Shown here: piece after piece, positions 1 to 9,451 of the stretch
Position numbering within the stretch: the first letter of the stretch is position 1
Layout: each line of letters begins with the position of its first letter
Origin: Lachnospiraceae bacterium
Lineage (GTDB): Bacteria > Bacillota > Clostridia > Lachnospirales > Lachnospiraceae
Assembly (NCBI GenBank): GCA_015057165.1
Contig: SVEY01000020.1
Span: 1 to 53,846, forward strand
Reading direction: 5' to 3'
DNA length: 53,846 bases
The notes under the pieces: model-generated
Told to the model about the DNA's origin: nothing
What the model saw: the letters and a program-made list of their open reading frames with translations, nothing else
Database searches by the model: none
Made by a program: the position numbers and the translations under genes

Positions 1-471
1 CTTAAAGAATTAGGTGTGATTGATCATATTAAAAGCAGAAATGATGTTAATTACCTAGATAGAAATAATGCAAAGGACAGAGAAGAAGTTCTAGAATTAA
101 TGCGGGAAGCTTTTACCTGTGACAGTTATTTCTTAAGCACTAATGCTATTACCAGAGATGGTGTACTTGTTAACATTGATGGCAATGGCAATCGTCTAAG
201 TGCACTCATCTTCGGTCCTAAGAAGGTATATGTAATATGCGGAACTAACAAGATATGCGATGATGTAGACAGTGCATATAACAGAGTAAAGAATATTGCG
301 TCACCTCCTAATTGTATTAGACTAGACAAGAATACTCCATGTGCAAAAACCGGTAAATGCGAGAACTGTCTCTCACCAGATTGTATATGTAATCAGGTTG
401 TATTTACACGTAATTCCAGAGATGAAGGCAGAATTAAAGTATTAATTGTCGATGGAGAGTGGGGCTATTAG
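1..471 (+). CDS. LUD-domain (LutC/YkgG-type) protein, 5' end outside window
   Basis: The reading frame is open from base 1, so the start lies upstream of the window and about 157 codons are visible. The protein resembles the LUD (DUF162) family, which includes lactate-utilisation proteins LutB/LutC. Visible family-like features are the stretch around NAITRDGVLVNIDGNGNR, the segment KVYVICGTNKI and a cysteine-rich tail with C-x5-C-x2-C, C-x3-C spacing. Clostridial stand-alone LUD proteins often have such a cysteine-rich end, but their substrate is mostly unknown. The next gene follows after six bases in the same direction, so the two are probably co-transcribed. Confidence is good for the family and low for any specific reaction. 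Confidence 0.8.
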   Translation, partial: LKELGVIDHIKSRNDVNYLDRNNAKDREEVLELMREAFTCDSYFLSTNAITRDGVLVNIDGNGNRLSALIFGPKKVYVICGTNKICDDVDSAYNRVKNIASPPNCIRLDKNTPCAKTGKCENCLSPDCICNQVVFTRNSRDEGRIKVLIVDGEWGY

Positions 472-477
472 AATTAT

Positions 478-1293
478 ATGTTAATTACTATTGATGATTA
501 CTTTGATTTAGACAAAATTATAGATAGCGGACAGACTTTTCGTGCTTGTAAGATAGATGATAATTTGTATCGTTTTATCAGTATGGAAAATGTACTATAC
601 ATTTCCAAGGATTCTTCAGATAAATCTTGCTATAATGTATCTTGTAGTTCTGATGAATGGGAGAATTATTGGTATAACTATTTTGATTTAGACAGAAATT
701 ATAAAAGTATAAAACCGGAAGAAGAATTCACGAAAACATGCTACGAATATTCAAAGGGAATACGAATTCTAAAGCAGGAGCCTTTCGAGATGTTAATATC
801 ATTTATCATATCTCAACGAAAATCAATTCCTGCAATTAGAACATCAATTGAAGAGATATGCAAAAGATTCGGAAAGCCATATCACACATCACACAATGAG
901 GAGATTTACCTGTTTCCCACTCCCAAGCAGCTTGCGAAGGATAATTCTAATGAGCTATCACAGTGCAAATTAGGCTACCGCCTGCCTTATATTTTGGATG
1001 CAGTTACTACTATCTCTAATAATCCACATTTCTTAAGTGACGGATATAATATGTCAGATGAAGAATTACTCGAACATCTAATGAGTATTAAGGGAGTTGG
1101 CATTAAAGTCGCAAATTGTATAGCACTATTTGCCTATAACAGATTGTCTCTTGCTCCTATAGATACTTGGATAAATAAGATTATTAATTCAAAATATAAT
1201 GGCATATCACCATTTGATAATTACGGTGACAATGCCGGTATTATTCAGCAATATATGTTCTATTATGCAATTACACATAAAAAAACAATCTAG
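478..1293 (+). CDS. ogg: 8-oxoguanine DNA glycosylase/AP lyase (OggI type)
   Basis: This 271-residue protein excises oxidised guanine from DNA and nicks the strand by beta-elimination. The N-terminal half has the OGG substrate-domain signature SGQTFR (residues 17-22). The C-terminal half is a helix-hairpin-helix GPD domain with GVGIKVANC, where Lys210 is the expected Schiff-base lysine, and APIDTW, where Asp229 is the expected catalytic aspartate. The length fits bacterial and archaeal OGG proteins with an eight-stranded N-domain. It starts six bases after the LUD gene and shares its direction, suggesting one transcript. Its stop codon lies inside the stem of the following terminator hairpin, which is compact but not unusual. 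Confidence 0.9.
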   Translation: MLITIDDYFDLDKIIDSGQTFRACKIDDNLYRFISMENVLYISKDSSDKSCYNVSCSSDEWENYWYNYFDLDRNYKSIKPEEEFTKTCYEYSKGIRILKQEPFEMLISFIISQRKSIPAIRTSIEEICKRFGKPYHTSHNEEIYLFPTPKQLAKDNSNELSQCKLGYRLPYILDAVTTISNNPHFLSDGYNMSDEELLEHLMSIKGVGIKVANCIALFAYNRLSLAPIDTWINKIINSKYNGISPFDNYGDNAGIIQQYMFYYAITHKKTI

Positions 1294-1323
1294 GTCCTGA
1301 TACAATATCAAGACCTAGATTGT
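1285..1323. terminator. Bidirectional hairpin terminator between convergent genes
   Basis: A 12-bp perfect stem (1285-1296 with 1312-1323) encloses a 15-nt loop. Read on the minus strand it ends in a run of T, the expected form for terminating the hydrogenase-like gene. On the plus strand the tail is only moderately T-rich. The stop codon of the glycosylase gene is inside the left arm. Confidence 0.85.
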
Positions 1324-1338
1324 CTTATCTTATATTCA

Positions 1339-3264
1339 TTATTGAATAATCTGCTCTAATGAATCTTTAACTCCCTCAACTACGTCATATACTTCCCTAA
1401 TATGTTCTCCTGTAGCTTCAGAGCCATCAGCAAGTGCCTGAACATTTTCAAGAATCTGACCAATAATTGAATTAATATTAGTAGCCTGAGCCTTGACATT
1501 CTCCATTTCCTGACGAATATCCTGATTATTATCATTAGAATCAGTTGCCGTTGCATTAGAATTCTCAGCCAAAGTCTTAATCTCATCTGCAACTACTGCA
1601 AATCCTTTACCTGCTTCACCTGCACGTGCTGCCTCAATGGACGCATTTAACGCAAGTAAGTTAGTCTGAGCAGAAATGCTAATTACAGCATCGTTATTAG
1701 TATCAAGCTTCTCAAGAAGCCCACTTATACTTTCAAGTGCATCTTGCATCTTACCTGAATAATCATGCATTACATCAAGAGATTCTTTGATAGAACTTAT
1801 CTGACTGCTATCATTCTTAGCAGATTTGTCAATTAATTCTACAGAATCAAACATATTCTTGAAATCGCCTTCTATCTGTTCAATAAGATCTGTCGCCTTA
1901 TCAGAAGAAGCCTCACGTTCTTTTCTAATCTGCGCTAGTAATTCTTCATTCTCTGCCTTTTCCTGTTCAGCAACATCCTTTATATAATGTACGCAGTTCT
2001 CTTTACAGTTAAATCCATTATGAATAGCAAGAACCATCTCTTTACAATTGGTATATCCACAGCCACCACAATTTATGGTACGCTTCTCTTCAGTATCTTT
2101 GAGCAACTCATTAAAGATTGCATCTTCCTGAGCACTAGTAGGAATCTCATATGAAGCATCGCTACTCTTATCAGTATAATGTCTAATAAAATCTTTGTAA
2201 TCAAGCTTAGCAAATTGCTTATTCAATGCAGCAAGCCTCTTATCTGGAGTTGTCTGCTTTGCCCAAGGAGATTTCTTATTGGTACTCTTACTTTCTTCCT
2301 CAATTCCAAGTGCATTATAATATACACTTTCATCATCAAATTTCTTTTCTTCCTGACCGGTACCATATAAGCAACCTCCGCTACAATTAAGCACGTCAAT
2401 CAAGAAGTATGGTAATCCGTTCTTAATATTTGTTTTATTACTTTCAAGGAAATGATATAGATTACCTTCTCCTCTAATATCACGAATTCTCTTATCGCTA
2501 CCACAAAGCCATTTTACATTTTCACAAAGTCCACCAGGCATTGGATAGAAGGAACCAAGTCCGTATTCAATCTCATCCTTTGCAGGTTTATAGTTATTTA
2601 CCGGATTCTCTCTTAGATATTTCATTAAGTGATCAAATGTCACATTATACGATACAATTCCTTTAGTATTAGGGTCATCAATCTCTATTTTCTTGGCAAT
2701 ACATGGGCTGATAAATGCTAATTTGTCAGTTACATTCATGTATTTCTTGGCATAAATTGCACCACACATCATTGGAGAATGAACAGGCATCAATCTAGGA
2801 AGTAATTCTGGAGTATAATGCTCAATATATCCAACTAAAGCCGGACAAGGCTGAGATATTCCACCTGTGAAATTATGTTTTGAAATGTATTGTATATATG
2901 CCCATGTTGTAATATCAGCGCCAAATGAAACACTAATAATTCTATTAACGCCACAAGCCTTAAGCTGTCCTAGAATATTCTCATATTCTTTATAATAATT
3001 AGCTTTAAAAGCAGGAGCTACTAAAAGAGATATCTTCTCACCCTTCTTAAGATCTTCAAAGAATTTCTCAGTATCATCTACAAATTCTCTTGCATCGTGT
3101 TCGCAAACGTCTAGACAAGCGCCACATCCAATACACTTATCTGGATCAACTACTATACGATTCTTACCATCTTTATACTCAGATACGTTTGCACCAACAC
3201 AGCTACATGCACGAATACATTTATTACACCCCACACAATTATCATTAGTCCTGACTAGTTCCAT
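1339..3264 (-). CDS. Sensory iron-iron hydrogenase-like protein fused to a methyl-accepting signalling domain
   Basis: About 641 residues from the chosen start. Domain order: two [4Fe-4S] ferredoxin motifs (Cys10/13/16/20 and Cys44/47/50/54); an iron-only hydrogenase large-subunit domain; an Fe-S motif CGGCGYTNC near residue 412; a predicted coiled coil; and a chemoreceptor signalling domain with the hairpin core [20 protein letters not shown]. All four cysteines expected to hold the H-cluster are present: Cys140 in QPCPA, Cys188 in SPCIAKK, and Cys294 and Cys298 in NCSGGC. The surrounding motifs differ from catalytic hydrogenases and match the sensory group. No membrane segment is seen, so it is probably cytosolic. 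I start at 3264 because an AGGAGG site lies just upstream (3271-3277). A longer start would overlap argS. It likely senses redox state or hydrogen and signals to a kinase. Confidence 0.8.
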   Translation of the reverse strand: MELVRTNDNCVGCNKCIRACSCVGANVSEYKDGKNRIVVDPDKCIGCGACLDVCEHDAREFVDDTEKFFEDLKKGEKISLLVAPAFKANYYKEYENILGQLKACGVNRIISVSFGADITTWAYIQYISKHNFTGGISQPCPALVGYIEHYTPELLPRLMPVHSPMMCGAIYAKKYMNVTDKLAFISPCIAKKIEIDDPNTKGIVSYNVTFDHLMKYLRENPVNNYKPAKDEIEYGLGSFYPMPGGLCENVKWLCGSDKRIRDIRGEGNLYHFLESNKTNIKNGLPYFLIDVLNCSGGCLYGTGQEEKKFDDESVYYNALGIEEESKSTNKKSPWAKQTTPDKRLAALNKQFAKLDYKDFIRHYTDKSSDASYEIPTSAQEDAIFNELLKDTEEKRTINCGGCGYTNCKEMVLAIHNGFNCKENCVHYIKDVAEQEKAENEELLAQIRKEREASSDKATDLIEQIEGDFKNMFDSVELIDKSAKNDSSQISSIKESLDVMHDYSGKMQDALESISGLLEKLDTNNDAVISISAQTNLLALNASIEAARAGEAGKGFAVVADEIKTLAENSNATATDSNDNNQDIRQEMENVKAQATNINSIIGQILENVQALADGSEATGEHIREVYDVVEGVKDSLEQIIQ

Positions 3265-3280
3265 TTTAGTACCTCCTATA

Positions 3281-5044
3281 TTACATTCTCTCCGGTGCAT
3301 TAAATCCCAATAAATCAATACAAGTTTCTAAAATATCATTTGTTAACACTAATAGTGCTATATATCCTTTTTTCTTTACATCATCTTCACAAGAGAGTAT
3401 TTTTGTCTCATGATAAAAATGATTGAATTTATCACAAAGTTCATAAATAAAACTACATATCTTAGAAGGCGAACTCTCTTCATATGCTGTTATAATTGAA
3501 TTTTGAAATTTCACAAGTTCAAGCATCAATTTCTTAGTACAGTCAGAATCCGGCTCCATTATATGCAAATCATCTATATCATTGTCCTGTTTATATTTAT
3601 TGAGTATAGACTTAATTCTAACAATAGTATATAGAATATATGGTCCCGTATTTCCTTCAGAAGAAGTAAACTTTTCTACATCAAATATATAATCCTTTGA
3701 GGCCTGATTAGATAAATCTCCGTACTTAACAGCCGCAAGAGAAACTATCTTCGCAACTTCTTTCGCATCACTTTTCTCTATAGTGTCGTTATCTAGAATC
3801 TTATTATACATCTTATCGTTAATTTCGTCTAATAAAAATTCAAGACGCATAACTCCACCATCTCTTGTTTTAAATGGTTTTCCATCAGGTCCATTCATTG
3901 TTCCAAAGCCAAGAAACTCAAGACTAACATCATCTCTTACTATTCCAGCTTTCTTGGCACAACGAAATACCTGAATAAAATGCATTTCCTGTCTGTTATC
4001 AACAACATATATTATTCTATCCGGATTATAATCCTTTACCCTCCATACAAGTGTTGCAAGATCTGTGGTAGTATATAGACTTGCCCCATCAGACTTAAGA
4101 ATCATGCAAGGAGGAACCTCTTTCTTGTCAGTTTCTTCTTTGACATCAACAACTAAAGCCCCATCACTTTCATAAGCAAGACCTTTATCTTTCATTAACT
4201 GTACCATGTCAGGAATGTACTCTTGAGCATCAGATTCTCCCTTCCATAGATCAAATGATACATTAAGTTTCTCATAATTCTTCTTGAGATCTCCAACAGA
4301 AATTGTTAAAATGTGATTTAATAAAGCTCTATAGCCACGTCTTCCTGCTTGCAACTCCTTTGTGGCTTTAAGTGCTGCTTCTTTATATTCCTCGTCTTCT
4401 TTTGATTTGCCAGAAGCTGTGGGATATATCTCTTCTAATTCTGATATTGTAAAAGGAGCTTCAGTAGGATATTCTCCATCATAATTCTCATCAAAATAAC
4501 AAAGTTCTGGTTTTCTTAGCTTAAGCTCTGTAATTATAAGCCCCATCTGTAGTCCCCAGTCTCCCAGATGAACATCACCTATTACATTATGTCCAACATA
4601 TCGTGATATTCTCTTTACGCTTTCGCCTATTACAGCAGAACGAAGATGTCCTACATGAAGAGGTTTTGCCACGTTAGGACCGCCGTAATCAATCATAATA
4701 GTGAGAGGATTCTTAGTTTTCTCGAAACCAAAGCCCTCATCCTCATGCATTTTATCAACATATTTACCAAGAAAAGCGTTAGATACTTTGAAATTAAGAA
4801 ATCCCGGCTTAATTACTTCAACACTCTCAAAAATGTCGTTATCTTCTAATTCCTTCAAAACGTCTTCTGCAATCATAATAGGAGCCTTCTTATATTCCTT
4901 GGCAGCAGCCATGGCTCCATTACATTGAAATTCGCATAAATCCGGTCTATTTGACAAAGTAACATTTCCATATTTCTCGTCATACCCCGCATTATTAAAT
5001 GCTCCTTTAACTTTATTGCTAATTATTTCAATTAACTGTTCCAT
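3281..5044 (-). CDS. argS: Arginyl-tRNA synthetase
   Basis: This 587-residue class I synthetase charges tRNA-Arg with arginine in the cytosol. The N-terminal additional domain comes first, then the catalytic domain with the HIGH-equivalent HVGHLRSA after GGPNVAKPL, and a KMSK-like site around FKTRDGG. The C-terminal anticodon-binding helices end in NAPERM, the usual ArgRS terminus. Length is normal for a bacterial ArgRS. The start has a moderate GAAGG site. The downstream hydrogenase-like gene begins 16 bases after the stop, so the two may share a transcript. A small acidic ORF lies just upstream. Confidence 0.97.
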   Translation of the reverse strand: MEQLIEIISNKVKGAFNNAGYDEKYGNVTLSNRPDLCEFQCNGAMAAAKEYKKAPIMIAEDVLKELEDNDIFESVEVIKPGFLNFKVSNAFLGKYVDKMHEDEGFGFEKTKNPLTIMIDYGGPNVAKPLHVGHLRSAVIGESVKRISRYVGHNVIGDVHLGDWGLQMGLIITELKLRKPELCYFDENYDGEYPTEAPFTISELEEIYPTASGKSKEDEEYKEAALKATKELQAGRRGYRALLNHILTISVGDLKKNYEKLNVSFDLWKGESDAQEYIPDMVQLMKDKGLAYESDGALVVDVKEETDKKEVPPCMILKSDGASLYTTTDLATLVWRVKDYNPDRIIYVVDNRQEMHFIQVFRCAKKAGIVRDDVSLEFLGFGTMNGPDGKPFKTRDGGVMRLEFLLDEINDKMYNKILDNDTIEKSDAKEVAKIVSLAAVKYGDLSNQASKDYIFDVEKFTSSEGNTGPYILYTIVRIKSILNKYKQDNDIDDLHIMEPDSDCTKKLMLELVKFQNSIITAYEESSPSKICSFIYELCDKFNHFYHETKILSCEDDVKKKGYIALLVLTNDILETCIDLLGFNAPERM

Positions 5045-5083
5045 TAATACTTAAATTCCCTTCTAAATTATTATATCAAAGAC

Positions 5084-5254
5084 TTATTGTCTAATGTATA
5101 TTCCCTGTTCTTCAATCCAGTCAAGCATATCTTCCTGTGCAGATGTGGTCCAGTCTTCATCATTCTCATTACAAGCTTTTCTGGCATTCTCATTGAAATC
5201 ATCCTCAAGTAAGTCTTTTAGTATTTCTTCTTTCTTTTCTTCTAAATTGTCCAT
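5084..5254 (-). CDS. Small acidic protein, 56 residues
   Basis: A short ORF running from MDNLEEKKEEILKDLLED to a C-terminus ending WIEEQGIYIRQ. It is strongly acidic, probably all helical, and has no signal or membrane segment. An AGGAAAAGAG-like ribosome site precedes the ATG. It fits the 250-bp space between the beta-CASP gene (40 bp upstream) and argS (39 bp downstream) with operon-like spacing. I do not recognise a family. Support for it being real is the ribosome site, the snug fit and the protein-like composition. Confidence 0.6.
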   Translation of the reverse strand: MDNLEEKKEEILKDLLEDDFNENARKACNENDEDWTTSAQEDMLDWIEEQGIYIRQ

Positions 5255-5293
5255 AATCTCTTTTCCTTTTTTCTTAAATGCAGAATTAATAAA

Positions 5294-6892
5294 TCACTTT
5301 TCCCATTTATCAGCTAATGAATTAATCTGGTCTGCGAATTTGCCTAAATCTTTATTAGCCATTCCCTCAGACTTTTCTATAACACTCATTAATCTCTTAC
5401 CAGCAGCAACGAGTCTTGCAAATACATTAGAAGCAGCTTTAGATGAGGCTTTCTTCTTAGATCTTAGAATTCTTGCTCCTACTCTTATCTGCTTTCCTGT
5501 TATGAGATCAAATTCATCTCCAGAATATGGAGCATATGCATCGTATCCGAAGGCATTTCTAATATCCATTGCGAAATTATCGCACACACTATCATCACCA
5601 TGCACAACAAAGACTTTCTTAGGCGAATCAATCTCTCCCATCCATTTAAGGAGCATGTTATGGTCAGCATGTCCACTTATACCAGGCAGATTCTCTATTC
5701 TAGCATTTACATTAATTGTATCACCAAATAATCTAACCTCTTTAGCACCATTAAGGAGAGTATGTCCAAGTGTTCCCACTACTTGATAACCGACGAACAA
5801 TACTGTACATTCACTTCTCCAGAGATTATGCTTAAGATGATGCCGTATTCTTCCTGCTTCACACATACCAGATGCAGATATAATCACTTTAGGAGTATCA
5901 TCCATATTAATCATCCTAGATTCACCAGAAGTAACAGATACTTTTAGACCATCAAATCCAATAGGGTTCTTGCCACTTCTAACAATAGACAAGGCTTCTT
6001 CATCATAACAGTCTTCTACATTTTTTGAGAAAACATTCGTTGCTTCCACAGATAAGGGACTATCTACATAGACAGGAAAATCCTGCATATCCGATAGCAT
6101 CTTCTCTTCTTTGATACGACGAATAAAATACAATAGTTCCTGTGTTCTTCCAACAGAAAATGCTGGAATAACAAGATTTCCGCCTTTAGATAATGTACTT
6201 CTAATAGTTGAAGCAAGAGCTTTGGCAAAATCAGGTGGTTCATTATGCACTCTATCACCATATGTGGATTCAATAAGTACATAATCAGCTTCTTTTATAA
6301 ACTCAGGATCTCTAATTAAAGCCTTATTACCATGTCCTATATCCCCTGAAAATACTACTTTCCTCTTCTCGTCACCTTCTCGAAGCCACACCTCAATAGA
6401 AGATGACCCTAGGAGATGTCCTGCATCCACAAATCTTATTGTTAACTCTTTACATATCTCTATAGTTTTGTGGTAATCGCATGGAATGAAGTGTTTTAAT
6501 ACATTCTCAGCATCTTCCATATTATAAAGAGGTGAAACTTCTTCTCTGCCACTTCTCTTAGCCTTCTTATTCTTCCATTCTACTTCAGACATCTGAATAT
6601 ATGCACTATCTTTAAGCATAATATCACACAGCATAGCTGTAGCATTTGTAGCATATATCTCGCCTCTAAAACCATGAGAATAAAGTAGAGGAAGAAGACC
6701 TGAATGGTCGATATGAGCATGAGTTATAAGCACGTAATCAATCTTCGATGCATCAATATCTAAATCTTGTGTCTCATATATATCAGGTCCTTGCTGCATT
6801 CCGCAGTCAACTAAGAAATTAATGCTTCCAACTTGAACCAAATGACAACTACCTGTCACTTCATGATCCGCACCTATAAATCTGATATTCAT
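5294..6892 (-). CDS. Beta-CASP metallo-beta-lactamase-fold ribonuclease
   Basis: This 532-residue protein belongs to the CPSF-73-like beta-CASP nucleases, which process or degrade RNA using two zinc ions. The zinc signature is THAHIDHSG (His58, His60, Asp62, His63), followed by a later aspartate in FSGDIGHG and the beta-CASP motifs SASGM and SGHADHN. The C-terminal 80 residues are lysine-rich and may bind RNA. It starts with a GGAGG site seven bases upstream. It is shorter than and distinct from RNase J. The exact substrate cannot be read from the sequence. Confidence 0.9.
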   Translation of the reverse strand: MNIRFIGADHEVTGSCHLVQVGSINFLVDCGMQQGPDIYETQDLDIDASKIDYVLITHAHIDHSGLLPLLYSHGFRGEIYATNATAMLCDIMLKDSAYIQMSEVEWKNKKAKRSGREEVSPLYNMEDAENVLKHFIPCDYHKTIEICKELTIRFVDAGHLLGSSSIEVWLREGDEKRKVVFSGDIGHGNKALIRDPEFIKEADYVLIESTYGDRVHNEPPDFAKALASTIRSTLSKGGNLVIPAFSVGRTQELLYFIRRIKEEKMLSDMQDFPVYVDSPLSVEATNVFSKNVEDCYDEEALSIVRSGKNPIGFDGLKVSVTSGESRMINMDDTPKVIISASGMCEAGRIRHHLKHNLWRSECTVLFVGYQVVGTLGHTLLNGAKEVRLFGDTINVNARIENLPGISGHADHNMLLKWMGEIDSPKKVFVVHGDDSVCDNFAMDIRNAFGYDAYAPYSGDEFDLITGKQIRVGARILRSKKKASSKAASNVFARLVAAGKRLMSVIEKSEGMANKDLGKFADQINSLADKWEK

Positions 6893-7003
6893 ATAGAAGC
6901 CTCCAAATCGGATTAATTTCAGTATAATGCCATAGCATTATTAATAAATTATATCATATTAAATGAAAAATTAACATATTTACCAAGATTTACAAATTTT
7001 TAC

Positions 7004-7033
7004 ACAAAAAAACAAGGTAGCAATGCTACCTTG
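7004..7033 (-). terminator. Terminator of ftsZ
   Basis: An 8-bp stem (7013-7020 with 7026-7033) is followed on the minus strand by eight T. It lies 18 bases after the ftsZ stop and is a textbook intrinsic terminator. Confidence 0.9.
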
Positions 7034-7050
7034 CATACTTTATAAAATAA

Positions 7051-8292
7051 TTATTTCTTACTTAAAAATTCAGGAATCTGTATATCCTTAGCTTCCACGC
7101 TAGGCTTTACAGATGGTTGACTAATTGTATTAGTTGTCTGCTGTGGCATAGCAGGCTTTGGTGCAACTTGCTTAACCTGAGGTCTTGTAGCACTCTTAGG
7201 CGCAGTACTACTTGTTGCCGCATTAGTTCTATTAAGTGTAGCATTATCATACTTTAATCCAAGACCAAGTCCACCTATTGAAGAAGCAGATGTACCTGTA
7301 GATGATACAGAAGACGCCTTAACAGTCTGACCTTCAATCTCATCAATTCCAGTTGCAATAAGTGTAAATCTAACTTCATCTGTAAGTGACTCATCTGTCA
7401 TAACACCAAGATAAAGTTCAACCTCGCCGCCTGTAATCTCAGTAACATAATTAGCAGCATCATTTGCTTCAACAAGTGCCATATCTTTATCACCTGTAAT
7501 ATTAAGTATAAGATTCTTAGCTCCATTAAGACTTGTCTCAAGTAGTGGAGATTCAACTGCCATCTTAACAGCATCCTTAAACTTGTTATCTCCTTTACCA
7601 ACGCCAAATCCCATGTGAGCATAACCCTGTTCTGACATAACTGATTTTACATCTGCAAAATCAAGATTAATAACTCCATTTATTGTAATTAAGTCTGTAA
7701 TACCACGAATACATTGTTGCAACACTTCATCAGCCTTTTGGAAAGCAGCTGTGATACTTGTCTTAGAATCAATAATAGAAAACAACTTCTGGTTAGGAAT
7801 AACAATTAAGGTATCAACATTTTCCATAAGTTTATCAATACCTGCAATGGCACGTCTCATACGTCCCTTTTGCTCCATTTCAAATGGCTTTGTTACTACA
7901 GCAACAGTAAGAATTCCTTGTTCTTTCGCTGCTTTAGCTATAACAGGCGAAGCACCTGTACCAGTTCCGCCTCCCATTCCAGCAGTGATAAATAGCATAT
8001 CAACGCCTTTAATTGTAGCATTAATCTCTTCTATTGACTCTTCAGCAGATTTCTCACCAATTTCTGGTTTAGCACCTGCTCCAAGACCGTTTGTTAACTT
8101 CTCTCCAATTTGAAGAGTGTTAGTTGCTTTATTATTGTCAAGATCTTGTCTATCAGTATTAACTGCAACAAATTCTACATCCGACACATTCTCATCTATC
8201 ATTCTATTAATAGCATTACAGCCGGCACCACCTACACCCATAACCATAAGTCTTGCAGATGAATCAGTTGTATTATTAGAAATCTCAAGCAT
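7051..8292 (-). CDS. ftsZ: Cell division protein FtsZ
   Basis: This 413-residue tubulin-like GTPase forms the cytokinetic ring. GTP-binding features are GVGGAGCNAINR near the N-terminus and the tubulin signature GGGTGTGASP near residue 110. The globular part ends near residue 325. A Thr/Ser/Ala/Pro/Gln-rich linker of about 75 residues follows, then the conserved tail DIQIPEFL that docks FtsA, SepF or ZapD-type partners. Start chosen at the ATG with GGAG eight bases upstream. It is the last gene of the division cluster, 133 bp after ftsQ, with its own promoter-like sequence and a strong terminator. Confidence 0.98.
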   Translation of the reverse strand: MLEISNNTTDSSARLMVMGVGGAGCNAINRMIDENVSDVEFVAVNTDRQDLDNNKATNTLQIGEKLTNGLGAGAKPEIGEKSAEESIEEINATIKGVDMLFITAGMGGGTGTGASPVIAKAAKEQGILTVAVVTKPFEMEQKGRMRRAIAGIDKLMENVDTLIVIPNQKLFSIIDSKTSITAAFQKADEVLQQCIRGITDLITINGVINLDFADVKSVMSEQGYAHMGFGVGKGDNKFKDAVKMAVESPLLETSLNGAKNLILNITGDKDMALVEANDAANYVTEITGGEVELYLGVMTDESLTDEVRFTLIATGIDEIEGQTVKASSVSSTGTSASSIGGLGLGLKYDNATLNRTNAATSSTAPKSATRPQVKQVAPKPAMPQQTTNTISQPSVKPSVEAKDIQIPEFLSKK

Positions 8293-8368
8293 AACATATT
8301 CTCCTTTTGAACGTTATTCATTCTTTATATTATCAATGGGTAAAGTACCCCATAAAATGCTATATAAT

Positions 8369-8397
8369 ATAATATAGTTTTTTTCCTAAATAATCAA
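8369..8397 (-). promoter_or_regulatory. Probable ftsZ promoter
   Basis: On the minus strand TTGATT and TATTAT are separated by 17 bases in the ftsQ-ftsZ gap, about 75 bases before the ftsZ start. A small inverted repeat (GGGTA/TACCC, near 8338-8352) lies in the leader. Separate transcription of ftsZ is common in Firmicutes. Confidence 0.5.
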
Positions 8398-8425
8398 CCT
8401 ATTTTTTAGATTTTTTTCAAAAGGT

Positions 8426-9451
8426 TTATTCCCTTTTAAACACAATATCTGTATTATCTTTTGAAAAATTCTCTAAATGTAGTGTTCCTTGCTGATTTTC
8501 AAGTTGTGGCAAAATGATAGAAAGTCGCTTGCACTTATCGTCCATATCATTCTTAAGTCCAAAATTAATTTTTAGGCCATCTTTGTTAGCATAAATATTA
8601 TGATTTTCATCAATTTTTATAGAATTTACAAATATGCTATTAGCTTTCAAAGCCTTTGCTGTATCAAGATAGGAAGAAAGCATTACATCATCATCAACAA
8701 TTTTATCTCCTACCTTCTCACCATCAGGTATAACATCAAGCCAAATCGTTGAATTATCAAGCCTTTTATCAGAGATATCCGTTATTTTTCCATCTTCATC
8801 AAAATACTTAGCATCTTCCTCTGCATATGCAACATATCCAAATGGAACTCGTTCAGTTACAGTGATTTTTACAGTGTTAAGCCCTGTCATTGTAACCTTA
8901 ACTTTGTCAACGAATGGTATGTCTTTCTTAGGTTTTATAAAATTATGTACAACATTGTAGACACAATTATTCTTATAATCTCCGTCAATTACGTACTCTT
9001 CTATCTCTTCAGGTGTATAGATATTATTACCTTCAACAACAACATCTTCAACGCCGCAACACATAAATGCAAAGAGTCCGCCACCTATAACGAGGATTGC
9101 AAGACCTAATACAATCTCAACTATTACAGCAATAATTGCTCTTCTTCTTCTTTTACGCTTTTCTTTTTTAGTAATTCTTCTTTTAGCTGTAATATTATTA
9201 TGTCTTTCAACATAGTCATTTTGCTTTGATTGTTCTTGCTTTAATTGTTTTTGTTTTGACTGTTTTTGCTTTGACTGCTTTTTATTTGATTGTTTTTTCT
9301 TTTTTTGTGAGGTTTTTTTACTTATTTCCTCAGATTGTTCATTATTACTATTCCTCTCAACTTCACCAAGAGTATTTCCCTTTGCATCAACAAGAACAAT
9401 TTTATCTTTAGTAATATCATCCATTGAATGTTTAATATCATTATTCTTCAT
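8426..9451 (-). CDS. ftsQ: Cell division protein FtsQ/DivIB
   Basis: About 341 residues from the chosen start at 9451, which has GGAG nine bases upstream; an ATG six bases earlier sits too close. A cytoplasmic N-terminal tail contains a low-complexity run of Lys/Gln/Ser (KQSKQ units, about residues 50-80), then a basic stretch and one membrane segment (about 107-130). An extracytoplasmic POTRA domain starts at VEDVVVEGNNIYT. It is a structural divisome member linking FtsL/FtsB to the synthases. Its start overlaps the end of ftsW by 11 bases, implying translational coupling. The long Lys/Gln tail is unusual but within FtsQ/DivIB variability. Confidence 0.92.
   Translation of the reverse strand: MKNNDIKHSMDDITKDKIVLVDAKGNTLGEVERNSNNEQSEEISKKTSQKKKKQSNKKQSKQKQSKQKQLKQEQSKQNDYVERHNNITAKRRITKKEKRKRRRRAIIAVIVEIVLGLAILVIGGGLFAFMCCGVEDVVVEGNNIYTPEEIEEYVIDGDYKNNCVYNVVHNFIKPKKDIPFVDKVKVTMTGLNTVKITVTERVPFGYVAYAEEDAKYFDEDGKITDISDKRLDNSTIWLDVIPDGEKVGDKIVDDDVMLSSYLDTAKALKANSIFVNSIKIDENHNIYANKDGLKINFGLKNDMDDKCKRLSIILPQLENQQGTLHLENFSKDNTDIVFKRE

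Noticed and set aside
3265-3318. Longer N-terminus for the hydrogenase-like protein
   Set aside because: It would overlap argS, and a strong ribosome site fits the start at 3264.
5094-5786. Long plus-strand ORF opposite the beta-CASP gene
   Set aside because: It is a serine-rich shadow frame of the well-supported minus-strand gene, without a ribosome site.
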